Counted from the stretch's first letter, positions 1 through 7,279 are shown. The stretch: 15,334 nt of DNA from Gammaproteobacteria bacterium (GCA_026197015.1 JAPHRB010000152.1:1-15334); one strand, 5' to 3'. The notes: generated by a model not told the origin, from the letters alone. Translations and numbers: made by a program.

Positions 1-13
1 CGGCGTTCTTTTG

Positions 14-47
14 GTTACTTTTCTTACGCTGTTGTAAGAAAAGTAAC
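14..47. repeat. Perfect 14-bp inverted repeat (hairpin) downstream of argB
   Basis: The arms GTTACTTTTCTTAC (14-27) and GTAAGAAAAGTAAC (34-47) are exact reverse complements around the 6-base loop gctgtt. Short flanking GGCG (2-5) and CGCC (49-52) also pair, so the structure may be longer and may continue left of the window. It lies about 100 bases past the argB stop. There is no T-run on the minus strand after the stem, so it is not a textbook intrinsic terminator. From memory, palindromes of this type (GGTTACTTTTCTT with its complement) are scattered between genes in many proteobacteria, so a REP-like dispersed repeat is the best reading. Confidence 0.7.
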
Positions 48-149
48 TCGCCAGCGCGGCGACACCACAGAATTAAATTCCCATAAAGAAAAGAGCTTGC
101 GAAAACTCAAACAGCTGAAAATAACTATGTATGGAGTAAATAGAAAAAG

Positions 150-1031
150 CTACCCCTTCAAAAGAGTACCAACCCCTTCATCCGTCAACAACTCCAGCAA
201 CACCGCATGTTTAACTCGCCCATCAATAATATGTGACGTCTTAACACCCGACTTAACCGCATCCAGAGCACAATTTACCTTAGGTAACATACCGCCATGA
301 ATTGTTCCATCAGCAATATAATCATCAACTTCTTTCGCACTTAAGCCAGTAAGCAGATTTTCCTGTTTATCTAAAATACCAACCGTGTTAGTTAGTAATA
401 TTAACTTTTCAGCACCTAAAACGGTGGCAAGTTTGCCTGCAACAATATCAGCGTTTATATTGTATGATTCACCATTTTCACCAACACCAATTGGCGCAAT
501 AACTGGAATAAAATTATCATTATCAAGCATGGAAACAACGGATGGATCTATCGTTTGCACTTCACCAACATGACCAAGATCAATTAGTTCTGGTGCGTCA
601 GTTTCATTGGATGTCATTTCCATCTTGGTTGCGCGAATCAAACTGCCATCTTTACCGGTAAGGCCTACAGCACGTCCGCCTTGCTGGTTAATCATAGTCA
701 CAATGCTTTTATTAACCAGACCACCTAAAACCATTTCAACTATATCCATCGTTTCGGTATCAGTTACTCGCATGCCCTGAATGAATTTTGATTCTTTGCC
801 AACACGTTCAAGCAGGCTGGCAATTTGTGGGCCACCGCCGTGTACAACAACCGGATTGACGCCAACCTGTTTTAATAAAACGATATCCCTTGCAAAACCG
901 ATCTTAAGGTTCTCATCTGTCATGGCGTTTCCGCCATACTTTATGACGATGGTTTTACCATTTAATTTTTGAATGTAAGGCAATGCCTCGGAAAGAACTT
1001 TAACTACAGAACTGGCTTTTGTGTTATCCAT
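150..1031 (-). CDS. argB: Acetylglutamate kinase
   Basis: Phosphorylates N-acetyl-L-glutamate with ATP, the second step of the acetylated arginine pathway, in the cytoplasm. Seen in the 293-residue protein: the nucleotide/phosphate loop KYGGNAM (31-37), the substrate loop VHGGGPQI (63-70), LGGLVNK (102-108), NINAD (191-195) and GGMLPKV (246-252) with the catalytic-type lysine. It has an N-terminal helix (about 5-25) and the C-terminal stretch DGRVKHAVLLE...GVGTL. In this family both go with the hexameric, arginine-inhibited form, so feedback inhibition by arginine is inferred. Full length for the family. The ATG at 1031 has only a weak ribosome site. It is the last gene of coaBC-dut-algC-argB, 85 bases after algC. 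I see no clear ArgR box. Confidence 0.97.
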   Translation of the reverse strand: MDNTKASSVVKVLSEALPYIQKLNGKTIVIKYGGNAMTDENLKIGFARDIVLLKQVGVNPVVVHGGGPQIASLLERVGKESKFIQGMRVTDTETMDIVEMVLGGLVNKSIVTMINQQGGRAVGLTGKDGSLIRATKMEMTSNETDAPELIDLGHVGEVQTIDPSVVSMLDNDNFIPVIAPIGVGENGESYNINADIVAGKLATVLGAEKLILLTNTVGILDKQENLLTGLSAKEVDDYIADGTIHGGMLPKVNCALDAVKSGVKTSHIIDGRVKHAVLLELLTDEGVGTLLKG

Positions 1032-1068
1032 GATATTTACTTATAACGGGTTGTTAAGTTGCCCAACG

Positions 1069-1105
1069 GTAAAATAATTTATAGAGACTATAGAATTAAT
1101 TTTAC
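1069..1105. repeat. A+T-rich inverted repeat in the algC-argB spacer
   Basis: The plus strand starts GTAAAATAATTTATAG (1069-1084), has the short loop aga, and ends CTATAGAATTAATTTTAC (1088-1105). The arms pair over about 16 positions with one bulge and one mismatch. It begins 12 bases beyond the algC stop, so the message would carry the hairpin between algC and argB. With almost no G+C it would be a weak terminator; an mRNA processing or stability element, or chance in an A+T-rich spacer, are equally possible. Confidence 0.4.
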
Positions 1106-1116
1106 TGTCGGAGTAT

Positions 1117-2493
1117 TTAAAAATTTAAATTGATAGAGCTGTCAGTGGCTAATATTTGTTTACGGAAATTTTCCTGAACCTCTAACAGCGAATTCTCATC
1201 TTCAGCTTCAAAACGTAATACTAAACAGGGTGTTGTGTTAGAGGGGCGAATTAAGCCCCAACCTTTGCTCCATGTTACACGCATACCATCAATCGTAGAT
1301 ATATCGGCGTTATCAAACCTGGCAGTATTTTTAAACTTTTCCATGAAAATGTGGTGTTCACCTTCATTAAAATTAATTTGAATTTCAGGCGTATTATAGC
1401 TATCAGGTAAGGCATTAAATATTTCTGACGATGAGCCTTTTTTATTGCTTAAAATTTCAAGCATACGTGCGGCGCTATATAAACCATCGTCGAAACCGTA
1501 CCAGCGTTCTTTAAAGAATATATGCCCCGACATTTCGCCAGCAAGAGCGGCTCCGCTCTCTTTCATTTTGGCTTTAATTAAAGAGTGGCCAGTTTTCCAC
1601 ATTAATTCCTTACCGCCCATTTTGGTAATTTCTTTGCCCAGGTTATAGCTGGATTTAATATCATAAATAATTAATGCGCCGGGAACACGAGATAAAACAT
1701 CTTCGGAGTATAAAATCATCTGGCGATCAGGCCAGATTACATTTTGTTTGTCATCAATAACGCCGACTCGATCGCCATCACCGTCAAAGGCAAGACCTAA
1801 CTCAAGCTTATGTTCCTTTATGGAAGCACAAATATCTTTTAGATTTTCAAGTTTGCTCGGGTCAGGGTGGTGGTTAGGGAATGTTCCGTCCACATCACAA
1901 AATAATTCAGTAACCTCACAGCCTAATTTTTTAAATAATTTAGTCGCAATAACACCGGCCACACCATTACCACAGTCGACAGCAATTTTCATTGGGCGAG
2001 CAAGTTTAACGTCAGATACAATGCGTTCTAAATATGTATCAAGTAAAGCTTCTTCGCGATAACTGCCACTGCCTTTATTAAAATCAGCAGATTCAATTAA
2101 ATTATAAAGCCCGGTAATATCATCGCCATAAAGTGTTTTTCCACCCATCGACATTTTCAGGCCGTTGTATTCAGGTGGATTGTGGCTACCGGTAACCATA
2201 ATGCCGGTGCCGGTATTCAAATGGTGTGTTGAAAAATATAAAACCGGTGTCGGTACCATGCCAATATCAATAACGTCACAACCACCTGCATTTAAACCTT
2301 CAGTTAAAGCAATTGATAATTCTTTACTGTGTAAACGGCCATCTCGACCAATGCAAACTTCTTTTATATTTTGTTTGTTACATTCGGTGGCAAATGCCTG
2401 GCCAACCAGACGCACTGTGTCTGCGGTTAAATCGGTTGCAACAATGCCACGAATGTCATACATTTTAAAAATAGCTGGGTTGATATTACTCAT
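1117..2493 (-). CDS. algC: Phosphomannomutase/phosphoglucomutase
   Basis: Interconverts hexose 1- and 6-phosphates (mannose, glucose), feeding GDP-mannose, UDP-glucose, lipopolysaccharide and exopolysaccharide synthesis. The protein shows the four landmarks of the alpha-D-phosphohexomutase family in order: phosphoserine loop TGSHNP (about 101-106, Ser103), metal loop DGDGDR (about 237-242), sugar-binding GEMSGH (about 319-324) and phosphate-binding RPSNTTP (about 416-422). The length of 458 matches Pseudomonas AlgC. The open frame extends to a TTG at 2499, but the ATG at 2493 is preferred because AGGAAG lies 9 bases upstream of it; the TTG would be only 3 bases from that site. It follows dut by about 43 bases in the same operon. 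The symbol manB is used for some homologues. Confidence 0.93.
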   Translation of the reverse strand: MSNINPAIFKMYDIRGIVATDLTADTVRLVGQAFATECNKQNIKEVCIGRDGRLHSKELSIALTEGLNAGGCDVIDIGMVPTPVLYFSTHHLNTGTGIMVTGSHNPPEYNGLKMSMGGKTLYGDDITGLYNLIESADFNKGSGSYREEALLDTYLERIVSDVKLARPMKIAVDCGNGVAGVIATKLFKKLGCEVTELFCDVDGTFPNHHPDPSKLENLKDICASIKEHKLELGLAFDGDGDRVGVIDDKQNVIWPDRQMILYSEDVLSRVPGALIIYDIKSSYNLGKEITKMGGKELMWKTGHSLIKAKMKESGAALAGEMSGHIFFKERWYGFDDGLYSAARMLEILSNKKGSSSEIFNALPDSYNTPEIQINFNEGEHHIFMEKFKNTARFDNADISTIDGMRVTWSKGWGLIRPSNTTPCLVLRFEAEDENSLLEVQENFRKQILATDSSINLNF

Positions 2494-2536
2494 AAACAAA
2501 TTCTTCCTGAGAACGTATATATCTAAAAATCAAATA

Positions 2537-2992
2537 TTATTTATGACCTGAATGGCCAAAACCACCATCACCACGATCACTGTCACTAAACTCGGTTACT
2601 GTTTCAAATTCAACTTGTGCTACTGGTAAGATGACTAATTGCGCGATGCGGTCACCCGTATCTATGGTGAATTCGGTATTACCACGATTCCAGCAGGAGA
2701 CAAATAATTGCCCCTGATAATCTGAATCAATCAAACCAACCAGATTACCTAAAACAATACCATGTTTATGCCCTAAACCTGAGCGGGGTAAAATAGTAGC
2801 TGCAAATCCCGGGTCAGCAATGTGAATTGCAATACCGGTAGGAATTAATTCTGTATCACCTGGTTTAAGCGTTAACGAGCCATCAATGCAGGCACGTAAG
2901 TCCATACCAGCTGAGCCACTGGTTGCATATTCAGGTAGTGGAATTTGAGAGCCAATACGTGGATCTAGTATTTTAAGTTGAAGTTTTTTCAT
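2537..2992 (-). CDS. dut: dUTP diphosphatase (dUTPase)
   Basis: Hydrolyses dUTP to dUMP and pyrophosphate, keeping uracil out of DNA and supplying dUMP for thymidylate synthesis. All five motifs of the trimeric dUTPase family are visible: GSAGMDLRA, PRSGLG, GLIDSDYQGQL with the catalytic aspartate, GDRIAQLVI, and the C-terminal glycine-rich arm RGDGGFGHSG that closes over the active site. The 151 residues are normal for bacteria. The ATG at 2992 lies inside the end of coaBC (20-base overlap, different frame) and has no strong ribosome site of its own, so its translation is probably coupled to coaBC. Confidence 0.97.
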   Translation of the reverse strand: MKKLQLKILDPRIGSQIPLPEYATSGSAGMDLRACIDGSLTLKPGDTELIPTGIAIHIADPGFAATILPRSGLGHKHGIVLGNLVGLIDSDYQGQLFVSCWNRGNTEFTIDTGDRIAQLVILPVAQVEFETVTEFSDSDRGDGGFGHSGHK

Positions 2993-4217
2993 AATATCTG
3001 TTTGCTAATATGGTTAGTAATTGTCTGGCGAGTTGTGTTTTTCGGGTGTGTTCTAATATAAGCTCACCACCGTTCCAAAACACCTGTAGTGCATTGTATT
3101 CACTATTAAAGCCGCTGTCTTGTTTCGTCTGACTTTCTTTATGTGTGGCTACCATATGGGCAACCTGATTGGCGGCAATCATATTAAGTTTTTTGTTTTT
3201 TAATTTTAAAAGTGCGTGATCTTTTACGTTTTCTGTTTCGGCCGCAAAACCCAGGGTAAAAGGTGGCTTACTCAGTGCGGCCACTTCTTTTAAAATATCC
3301 GGGTTAGGGCTTAAAGAAATATTTAGATTGTCAGTGGTTTTTTTAATTTTCTGCGCCTGCGCTTGAAGTGGTCGATAGTCAGCCACGGCTGCCGTAGCAA
3401 TAAACACATCCTGTTCCGCGATCTGGTTCATGACGGCCTGATGCATTTGTAGCGCAGTTTCAACATCGGTACGTTGGCAGTGTTGAGGTGTAGTTAAATG
3501 TACCGGGCCTGCGATAAGACTGACGATGGCGCCCTGTTCAATGGCGGCCTCAGCTATGGCAAAACCCATACGGCCAGAGCTGCGATTACCTATATATCGC
3601 ACCGGGTCGATCGGTTCAAAAGTAGGCCCGGCGGTGATCATTATTTTAAGGCCCTGTAATAAGCCTGAGTTAAATAAATTTGAACAGGCACTAACCAGCT
3701 GTTCTGTTGCTGGTAGACGACCTTCACCGACTTCACCACAGGCCTGAAGACCGGAGTCGGGTGCAAATATTTCAACACCTGATTCAGAAAGGGCGTGTAA
3801 GTTTTTTTGAGTTGTATCGGCTGACCACATAACGTGATTCATCGCTGGAGCAACAGCTATTTTAGCTTTACTGGCAAGGCATACAGCACAAAGCAGGTCA
3901 TCCGCCCGACCAGAAGCTAATCGTGCAAGGCTGTTAGCTGTAGCCGGGGCAATTAATACTAAATCGGCCCAGCGGGCCAGCTCAATATGCCCCATGGCCG
4001 CTTCAGCTTCAGTATCCAGTAAATCTGTGTGAACCGGGTAACCGGATAGTGCCTGAAAAGTCAGCGGGGTGATAAATTCCATAGCAGCAGAAGTCATAAT
4101 GACACGTACCTGCGCACCGGCATCCTGTAGGCGACGCACTAAATCAGCACTTTTATATGCTGCTATGCCACCGCAAATCCCAAGGATGATATTTTTATTA
4201 TGTAGTGATGTTTTCAT
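2973..4217 (-). CDS. coaBC: Bifunctional phosphopantothenoylcysteine decarboxylase / phosphopantothenate-cysteine ligase
   Basis: Makes 4'-phosphopantetheine for coenzyme A: the C-terminal CoaB half joins phosphopantothenate to cysteine using CTP, and the N-terminal CoaC flavoprotein half decarboxylates the product. CoaC (about 1-185) has the flavin loop GGIAAYKS, the active-site His77 in MGHIELARWAD, the APAMNHVMW motif (123-131) and Cys160 in ACGEVGEGRL. CoaB (about 190-414) has ITAGPTFEPIDPVRYI, NRSSGRMG, ATAAVADYRP, GFAAET and KNKKLNMIAANQV. Full length. It is the first gene of the minus-strand operon and diverges from radC across 181 bases. Older name dfp. Confidence 0.97.
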   Translation of the reverse strand: MKTSLHNKNIILGICGGIAAYKSADLVRRLQDAGAQVRVIMTSAAMEFITPLTFQALSGYPVHTDLLDTEAEAAMGHIELARWADLVLIAPATANSLARLASGRADDLLCAVCLASKAKIAVAPAMNHVMWSADTTQKNLHALSESGVEIFAPDSGLQACGEVGEGRLPATEQLVSACSNLFNSGLLQGLKIMITAGPTFEPIDPVRYIGNRSSGRMGFAIAEAAIEQGAIVSLIAGPVHLTTPQHCQRTDVETALQMHQAVMNQIAEQDVFIATAAVADYRPLQAQAQKIKKTTDNLNISLSPNPDILKEVAALSKPPFTLGFAAETENVKDHALLKLKNKKLNMIAANQVAHMVATHKESQTKQDSGFNSEYNALQVFWNGGELILEHTRKTQLARQLLTILANRYYEKTST

Positions 4218-4246
4218 TGTTGCGCATTTTAACCTAAAAATCAGAT

Positions 4247-4273
4247 TGCCACAGAGGTGCTAAACACACAGAG
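4247..4273. repeat. Degenerate copy of a CCACAGAGG...CACAGAG dispersed repeat
   Basis: TGCCACAGAGG (4247-4257) followed by CACACAGAG resembles one arm of the inverted-repeat element at 7280-7376. No matching right arm is clear within the 181-base coaBC/radC spacer. It may be a decayed half element lying in the divergent promoter region. The rest of this spacer is A+T-rich; I could not assign promoters in it with confidence. Confidence 0.4.
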
Positions 4274-4398
4274 TATAAATAAGAAGTTACGGCCACAAAG
4301 CTTGATCTGTGATTGTCTGTTGTTTTAATCATTCAGGCATTGGCAAGTTTAATACGAAGGCGTAGACTCGGTAGCTCCATAGATAAAAGGATGTCTCT

Positions 4399-5070
4399 AT
4401 GTCAATTACCGACTGGCCGCTCGCCGAGCGACCCCGTGAAAAACTCCTGGCTAATGGTAGTCAATCTCTGACAGATGCGGAATTGCTCGCAATTTTTCTG
4501 CGCACAGGTATTCGTGGCAAAACCGCTGTCGACTTATCAAATGACTTACTAGAAGGGTTTAACGGCTTAAGGCAGCTGCTTAAGGCAGACCAGCATTCTT
4601 TCTGCCAGCACCATGGTTTAGGCACTGCGAAATACGCCCAGTTACAGGCGGTGCTGGAAATGGCGCGTCGTTACTTAAATGAAGGATTGAAGCGAGGTGA
4701 TAGTTTAACCAGTCCACAGGAAACGCGACAGTTTTTAAGCAGTAAACTACGCGATTATACACATGAAGTGTTCGCCGTATTATTTCTAGATCAGCGTCAC
4801 CGGGTTATTCGTTTTGACGAAATGTTTCAGGGCACCATTGATGGTGCAAGTGTCTACCCGAGAGAGGTAGTAAAAAAAGCCCTTGAGTATAATGCGGCGG
4901 CAGTCATCTTTGCTCATAATCATCCATCAGGTGTGGCAGAACCAAGCCAGTCAGACGAAAGAATCACCCAACGCCTGAAAGAAGCCTTAGGTTTAGTGGA
5001 TATCAGAGTGCTGGATCACTTTGTTGTAGGAGACGATGTAATTTCATTTGCTGAAAGAGGTTTGCTTTAA
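4399..5070 (+). CDS. radC: RadC family JAMM-domain protein
   Basis: Conserved protein once linked to DNA repair; that link in E. coli was traced to another gene, so its role is unsettled. Seen: an N-terminal helix-hairpin-helix type region (DWPLAERPREKLL, SLTDAELLAIFLRTG, about 5-37) and a C-terminal JAMM/MPN metal-site domain with Glu123, HNHPSG (173-178) and Asp186 in PSQSDERIT, consistent with a zinc hydrolase fold. The 223 residues are typical. AAGGA about 8 bases upstream supports the ATG at 4399. It is transcribed away from coaBC, the arrangement seen in Pseudomonas and related genera. It is followed by a gene-free stretch full of inverted repeats. Confidence 0.95.
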   Translation: MSITDWPLAERPREKLLANGSQSLTDAELLAIFLRTGIRGKTAVDLSNDLLEGFNGLRQLLKADQHSFCQHHGLGTAKYAQLQAVLEMARRYLNEGLKRGDSLTSPQETRQFLSSKLRDYTHEVFAVLFLDQRHRVIRFDEMFQGTIDGASVYPREVVKKALEYNAAAVIFAHNHPSGVAEPSQSDERITQRLKEALGLVDIRVLDHFVVGDDVISFAERGLL

Positions 5071-5127
5071 ATCTAGAGCAGATAAGCGTTAGAGTGAATG
5101 CACTTAAAAGAGGTGCCCCGCTAATGA

Positions 5128-5286
5128 ACATCTCCCTCGGGGAAAGGTCACTGTTTTTTGTGCCCTGTCCCCTGTTGTGATGCCATCAAGAGTTTTACAA
5201 AGTCTGTTCACGACACTATCAGCTTCTAGTGGTATGGGTTAAGGGGACAGGGCTTAAAAAGCAAGACCTTTCCCCGAGGGAGATGT
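5128..5286. mobile_element. 159-bp MITE-like element with long inverted repeats
   Basis: The outer 22 bases (5128-5149, beginning ACATCTCCCTCGGGG) are an exact reverse complement of 5265-5286 (ending CCCGAGGGAGATGT). Inside, after a partly matching T-rich stretch, GCCCTGTCCCCT (5162-5173) is exactly complementary to AGGGGACAGGGC (5242-5253). The arms are therefore about 46 bases around a unique 68-base centre. There is no coding capacity and I see no clear target-site duplication. GGGGACAG-type palindromes recur in many proteobacterial genomes and some accompany REP-associated (Y1) transposases; that link is inference. A long-stem transcript is an alternative. Confidence 0.6.
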
Positions 5287-5312
5287 ACCTGAACAGTGCA
5301 ATCTCTTTCAGT

Positions 5313-5447
5313 CTTGTTTACGTACTCCAGGTGGGAACAAGTCATCTCGTTCCCACGGTCCTCCGTGGGAATGCATACTTAAAATAAATAATGATTTAAA
5401 ACAACAGATCAACCGGCTGTATTCCCATGCGAGAGCAAGTAAACAAG
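5313..5447. repeat. Nested inverted-repeat element with GTTCCCACG hairpin
   Basis: The outer arms CTTGTTTAC (5313-5321) and GTAAACAAG (5439-5447) are exact complements, and TGGGAAC (5332-5338) pairs imperfectly with ATTCCCA just inside the right arm. Within lies a perfect 9-bp hairpin, TTCCCACGG (5350-5358) / CCGTGGGAA (5363-5371), with loop tcct; TGGGAAC also pairs with GTTCCCA at 5349-5355. From memory, CGTTCCCACG...CGTGGGAATGCAT is a dispersed intergenic palindrome in many proteobacteria. No coding potential. Confidence 0.55.
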
Positions 5448-5459
5448 ATAAGTTACTAA

Positions 5460-5834
5460 TCAATCACGCCGAGGCGTATACACCTGTCCCCAACTATAAG
5501 ACTTAACGTTAAATAATTTATTGTCCTTCACCTGTCGCATAGCCGGTGCATTATTTGGTAACCACAATCTAACATTTGCCTTAAGGTTATCCGGGTTGCT
5601 CTGACTGAATGCATCCGGGTTAAGCTCAACAATTTGATAAAGTAATTTTTCCCGCAAACCCGGGTTATCAGGAAGTAATTGCTTTACAATATCACCCAGT
5701 GTTTCTCCCGGAGTGACATCCCAGAAATTCTGGCTAATAGCATAAACCTCAACACGTTTCGACTGGCTAGCAGAGCTATATGTGAAAAACCCGCTAAAAA
5801 AGATGGTGAGTAATAACATAGTGCATTTCTTCAT
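5460..5834 (-). CDS. Small exported LysM/FimV-like protein
   Basis: A protein of about 124 residues with no confident named homologue. It starts with a typical signal peptide: basic MKK, hydrophobic MLLLTIFFSGFF, then a small-residue cleavage region YSSAS near residue 22. The mature part (VTPGETLGDIVKQL ... VELNPDAF...NPDNLKANVRLWLP) resembles the LysM-like segment of the pilus-associated FimV proteins, which bind peptidoglycan, so a periplasmic wall-binding role is inferred. The frame extends to a TTG at 5852 and ATGs at 5843, 5834 and 5819. I chose 5834 because it gives the best signal peptide, but no Shine-Dalgarno is evident. A TATAAT (5847-5842) just upstream would leave almost no leader. 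It diverges from the FetA-like gene by about 39 bases. Confidence 0.6.
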   Translation of the reverse strand: MKKCTMLLLTIFFSGFFTYSSASQSKRVEVYAISQNFWDVTPGETLGDIVKQLLPDNPGLREKLLYQIVELNPDAFSQSNPDNLKANVRLWLPNNAPAMRQVKDNKLFNVKSYSWGQVYTPRRD

Positions 5835-5873
5835 ACAGAACATTATAGACAATAAAAAGCATCAAATACGATT

Positions 5874-6470
5874 GTGCATTTACTAAATATAAAAGATTTA
5901 ACATTCTTACATTGTGGTCCTATCAGTTTGCGGGTGAAAGCAACTGAAATTACAGGTTTAAGTGGTGCGTCGGGTTCTGGCAAATCACTTTTTCTCAGGG
6001 CGCTTGCAGATCTTGAAGTGCACGAAGGTAATGTTATTCTGGACGATCTCAATCAGCAAAGTATAACAGCCCATCTATGGCGACAGAAAGTAGCGTTATT
6101 GTCGGCAGAAACCAGCTGGTGGTTTGATACAGTTGCTGAGCATTTTGAAGAGTTATCAGAAGATGATCTGGCCGCTTTAGGTTTTAATAAGGACTGTATG
6201 CAATGGAGTATTGCTCGTTTATCAAGCGGAGAAAAACAGCGTTTAGGCTTGTTGCGGCTGTTGCAAAATGAACCTGATGTTTTATTGCTGGATGAACCGA
6301 CAGCCAATCTGGATAAACACAATACACGGTTATTCGAAGAATTTGTGAAGTTATATTTAAAAGAAAAATCAGCTTGTGCGATATGGGTGGGGCATGATCT
6401 TGAGCAATTGAAACGAGTTTCTGTAAATCGTTATGTATTGCGTGAAGGGGAGATGTCTAATGTTGATTGA
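5874..6470 (+). CDS. fetA: ABC transporter ATP-binding protein, FetA (YbbL) type
   Basis: Cytoplasmic ATPase that would power the membrane partner FetB encoded next to it; in E. coli this pair is linked to iron export and resistance to oxidative stress. Seen: Walker A GASGSGKS (31-38), signature LSSGEKQRLGLL (about 115-126), Walker B DVLLLDEPTANLD (about 133-145) and switch histidine WVGHD (about 170-174). At 198 residues it is compact, as FetA/YbbL proteins are. The Q-loop region reads LLSAETSWW, with Glu where Gln is usual. The start is a GTG with no clear ribosome site; no in-frame ATG lies near. Its end overlaps the start of fetB, pointing to coupled translation. The specific substrate is inferred from family only. 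Confidence 0.82.
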   Translation: MHLLNIKDLTFLHCGPISLRVKATEITGLSGASGSGKSLFLRALADLEVHEGNVILDDLNQQSITAHLWRQKVALLSAETSWWFDTVAEHFEELSEDDLAALGFNKDCMQWSIARLSSGEKQRLGLLRLLQNEPDVLLLDEPTANLDKHNTRLFEEFVKLYLKEKSACAIWVGHDLEQLKRVSVNRYVLREGEMSNVD

Positions 6471-7251
6471 ATTGAGTGTTTTTGATCTGGCATTGGCGGC
6501 TATTCTGGTTTTACTATTAGGTGTGCTCAGTGCCTCAATGAAGCTGGGAATTACCAGGCAGTTATATATTGCTGCTGCGCGAACTACGGTGCAGTTATTA
6601 TTAGTTGGCCTGGTGTTAAAAAGCCTTTTTGCAAGTACATCTATAACGTTTATTTTATTAATCTCCGTTATTATGATCTCAGTTGCCGGTTGGGAAATAC
6701 TGTCGCGCCAGAAACGTAAGTTAAAAGGCTGGTGGGGATTTGGTGTTAGTACGGGATCATTATTTGTCTCATCGTTTTTAATTACCCTGCTGTGTTTATT
6801 TACAGTGATACAGGCAGATCCCTGGTATTCGCCACAATATGCAATTCCACTCTTAGGTATGCTGCTGGGTAATACCATGACAGGCATTGCTCTGGGAATG
6901 GATAGACTTCTACAAAATGCCTGGCAACAACGCCCTGTTATTGAGCAGCGTTTAATGCTGGGTCAAACAGCAGATGAATCAATAGCCGATATTAGACGTG
7001 AAGCAATGCGAGCGGGCATGATTCCGATTATTAACTCAATGGCTGCGGCAGGTCTGGTCAGTTTACCCGGCATGATGACCGGTCAGATTCTGGCAGGCGC
7101 TGCACCCGTTGAAGCCGTCAAATATCAAATATTAATTATGTTTATGATTACCTCCGGCACAGGGCTTGGAGTAATTTCAGTATTATGGTTAATTTCAAAA
7201 CGATTATTTGATGAGCGTGAACGACTGTGTTTTAAGCAATTGTTAAAATAG
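6460..7251 (+). CDS. fetB: ABC transporter permease, FetB (UPF0014/YbbM) type
   Basis: Multi-pass inner-membrane partner of the preceding ATPase, family UPF0014, likely metal (iron) export by analogy with E. coli FetAB. The 263-residue protein has several clear hydrophobic helices (about 8-26, 40-58, 62-78, 98-117, 125-145 and two near the C-terminus). It also has the family stretches RTTVQLLLVGL, PLLGMLLGNTMTGIALGMDRL and ADIRREAMRAGMIPIINSM...GLVSLPGMMTGQILAGA. The frame opens at 6433, but the ATG at 6460 is preferred: GGGGAG lies about 7 bases upstream and homologues begin at this point. It overlaps the fetA end by 11 bases. Confidence 0.88.
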   Translation: MLIELSVFDLALAAILVLLLGVLSASMKLGITRQLYIAAARTTVQLLLVGLVLKSLFASTSITFILLISVIMISVAGWEILSRQKRKLKGWWGFGVSTGSLFVSSFLITLLCLFTVIQADPWYSPQYAIPLLGMLLGNTMTGIALGMDRLLQNAWQQRPVIEQRLMLGQTADESIADIRREAMRAGMIPIINSMAAAGLVSLPGMMTGQILAGAAPVEAVKYQILIMFMITSGTGLGVISVLWLISKRLFDERERLCFKQLLK

Positions 7252-7279
7252 AGAGTTGTTGTGTGGGTGCAAGATATTT

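Larger units (their letters stand above)
5071..5459. other. Gene-free 389-base spacer packed with palindromes
   Basis: No open frame here has a recognisable product or a convincing start site. Two inverted-repeat elements fill most of it (5128-5286 and 5313-5447, listed separately). The rest is short flanking sequence: about 57 bases after the radC stop and about 12 bases before the end of the minus-strand LysM-like gene. I see no tRNA-like cloverleaf. Confidence 0.8.

Noticed and set aside
1748..2062. 104-codon plus-strand open frame opposite algC
   Set aside because: Serine- and proline-rich low-complexity translation, antisense to algC; shadow frame.
2165..2551. 128-codon plus-strand open frame opposite algC
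   Set aside because: It lies within a well-supported algC coding region and has no family features; shadow frame.
2973..2992. The 20-base overlap of coaBC and dut as an unusual feature
   Set aside because: Short out-of-phase overlaps with translational coupling are common in compact bacterial operons; noted in the gene entries only.
5071..5459. CRISPR array or tRNA cluster in the repeat-rich spacer
   Set aside because: The repeats are inverted, not regularly spaced direct repeats, and no cloverleaf or TTCRA-type T-arm is visible.
6369..6887. 172-codon minus-strand open frame opposite fetA/fetB
   Set aside because: It is antisense to two clearly recognised genes, its protein has no recognisable motif, and its composition looks like the shadow of a membrane protein gene.
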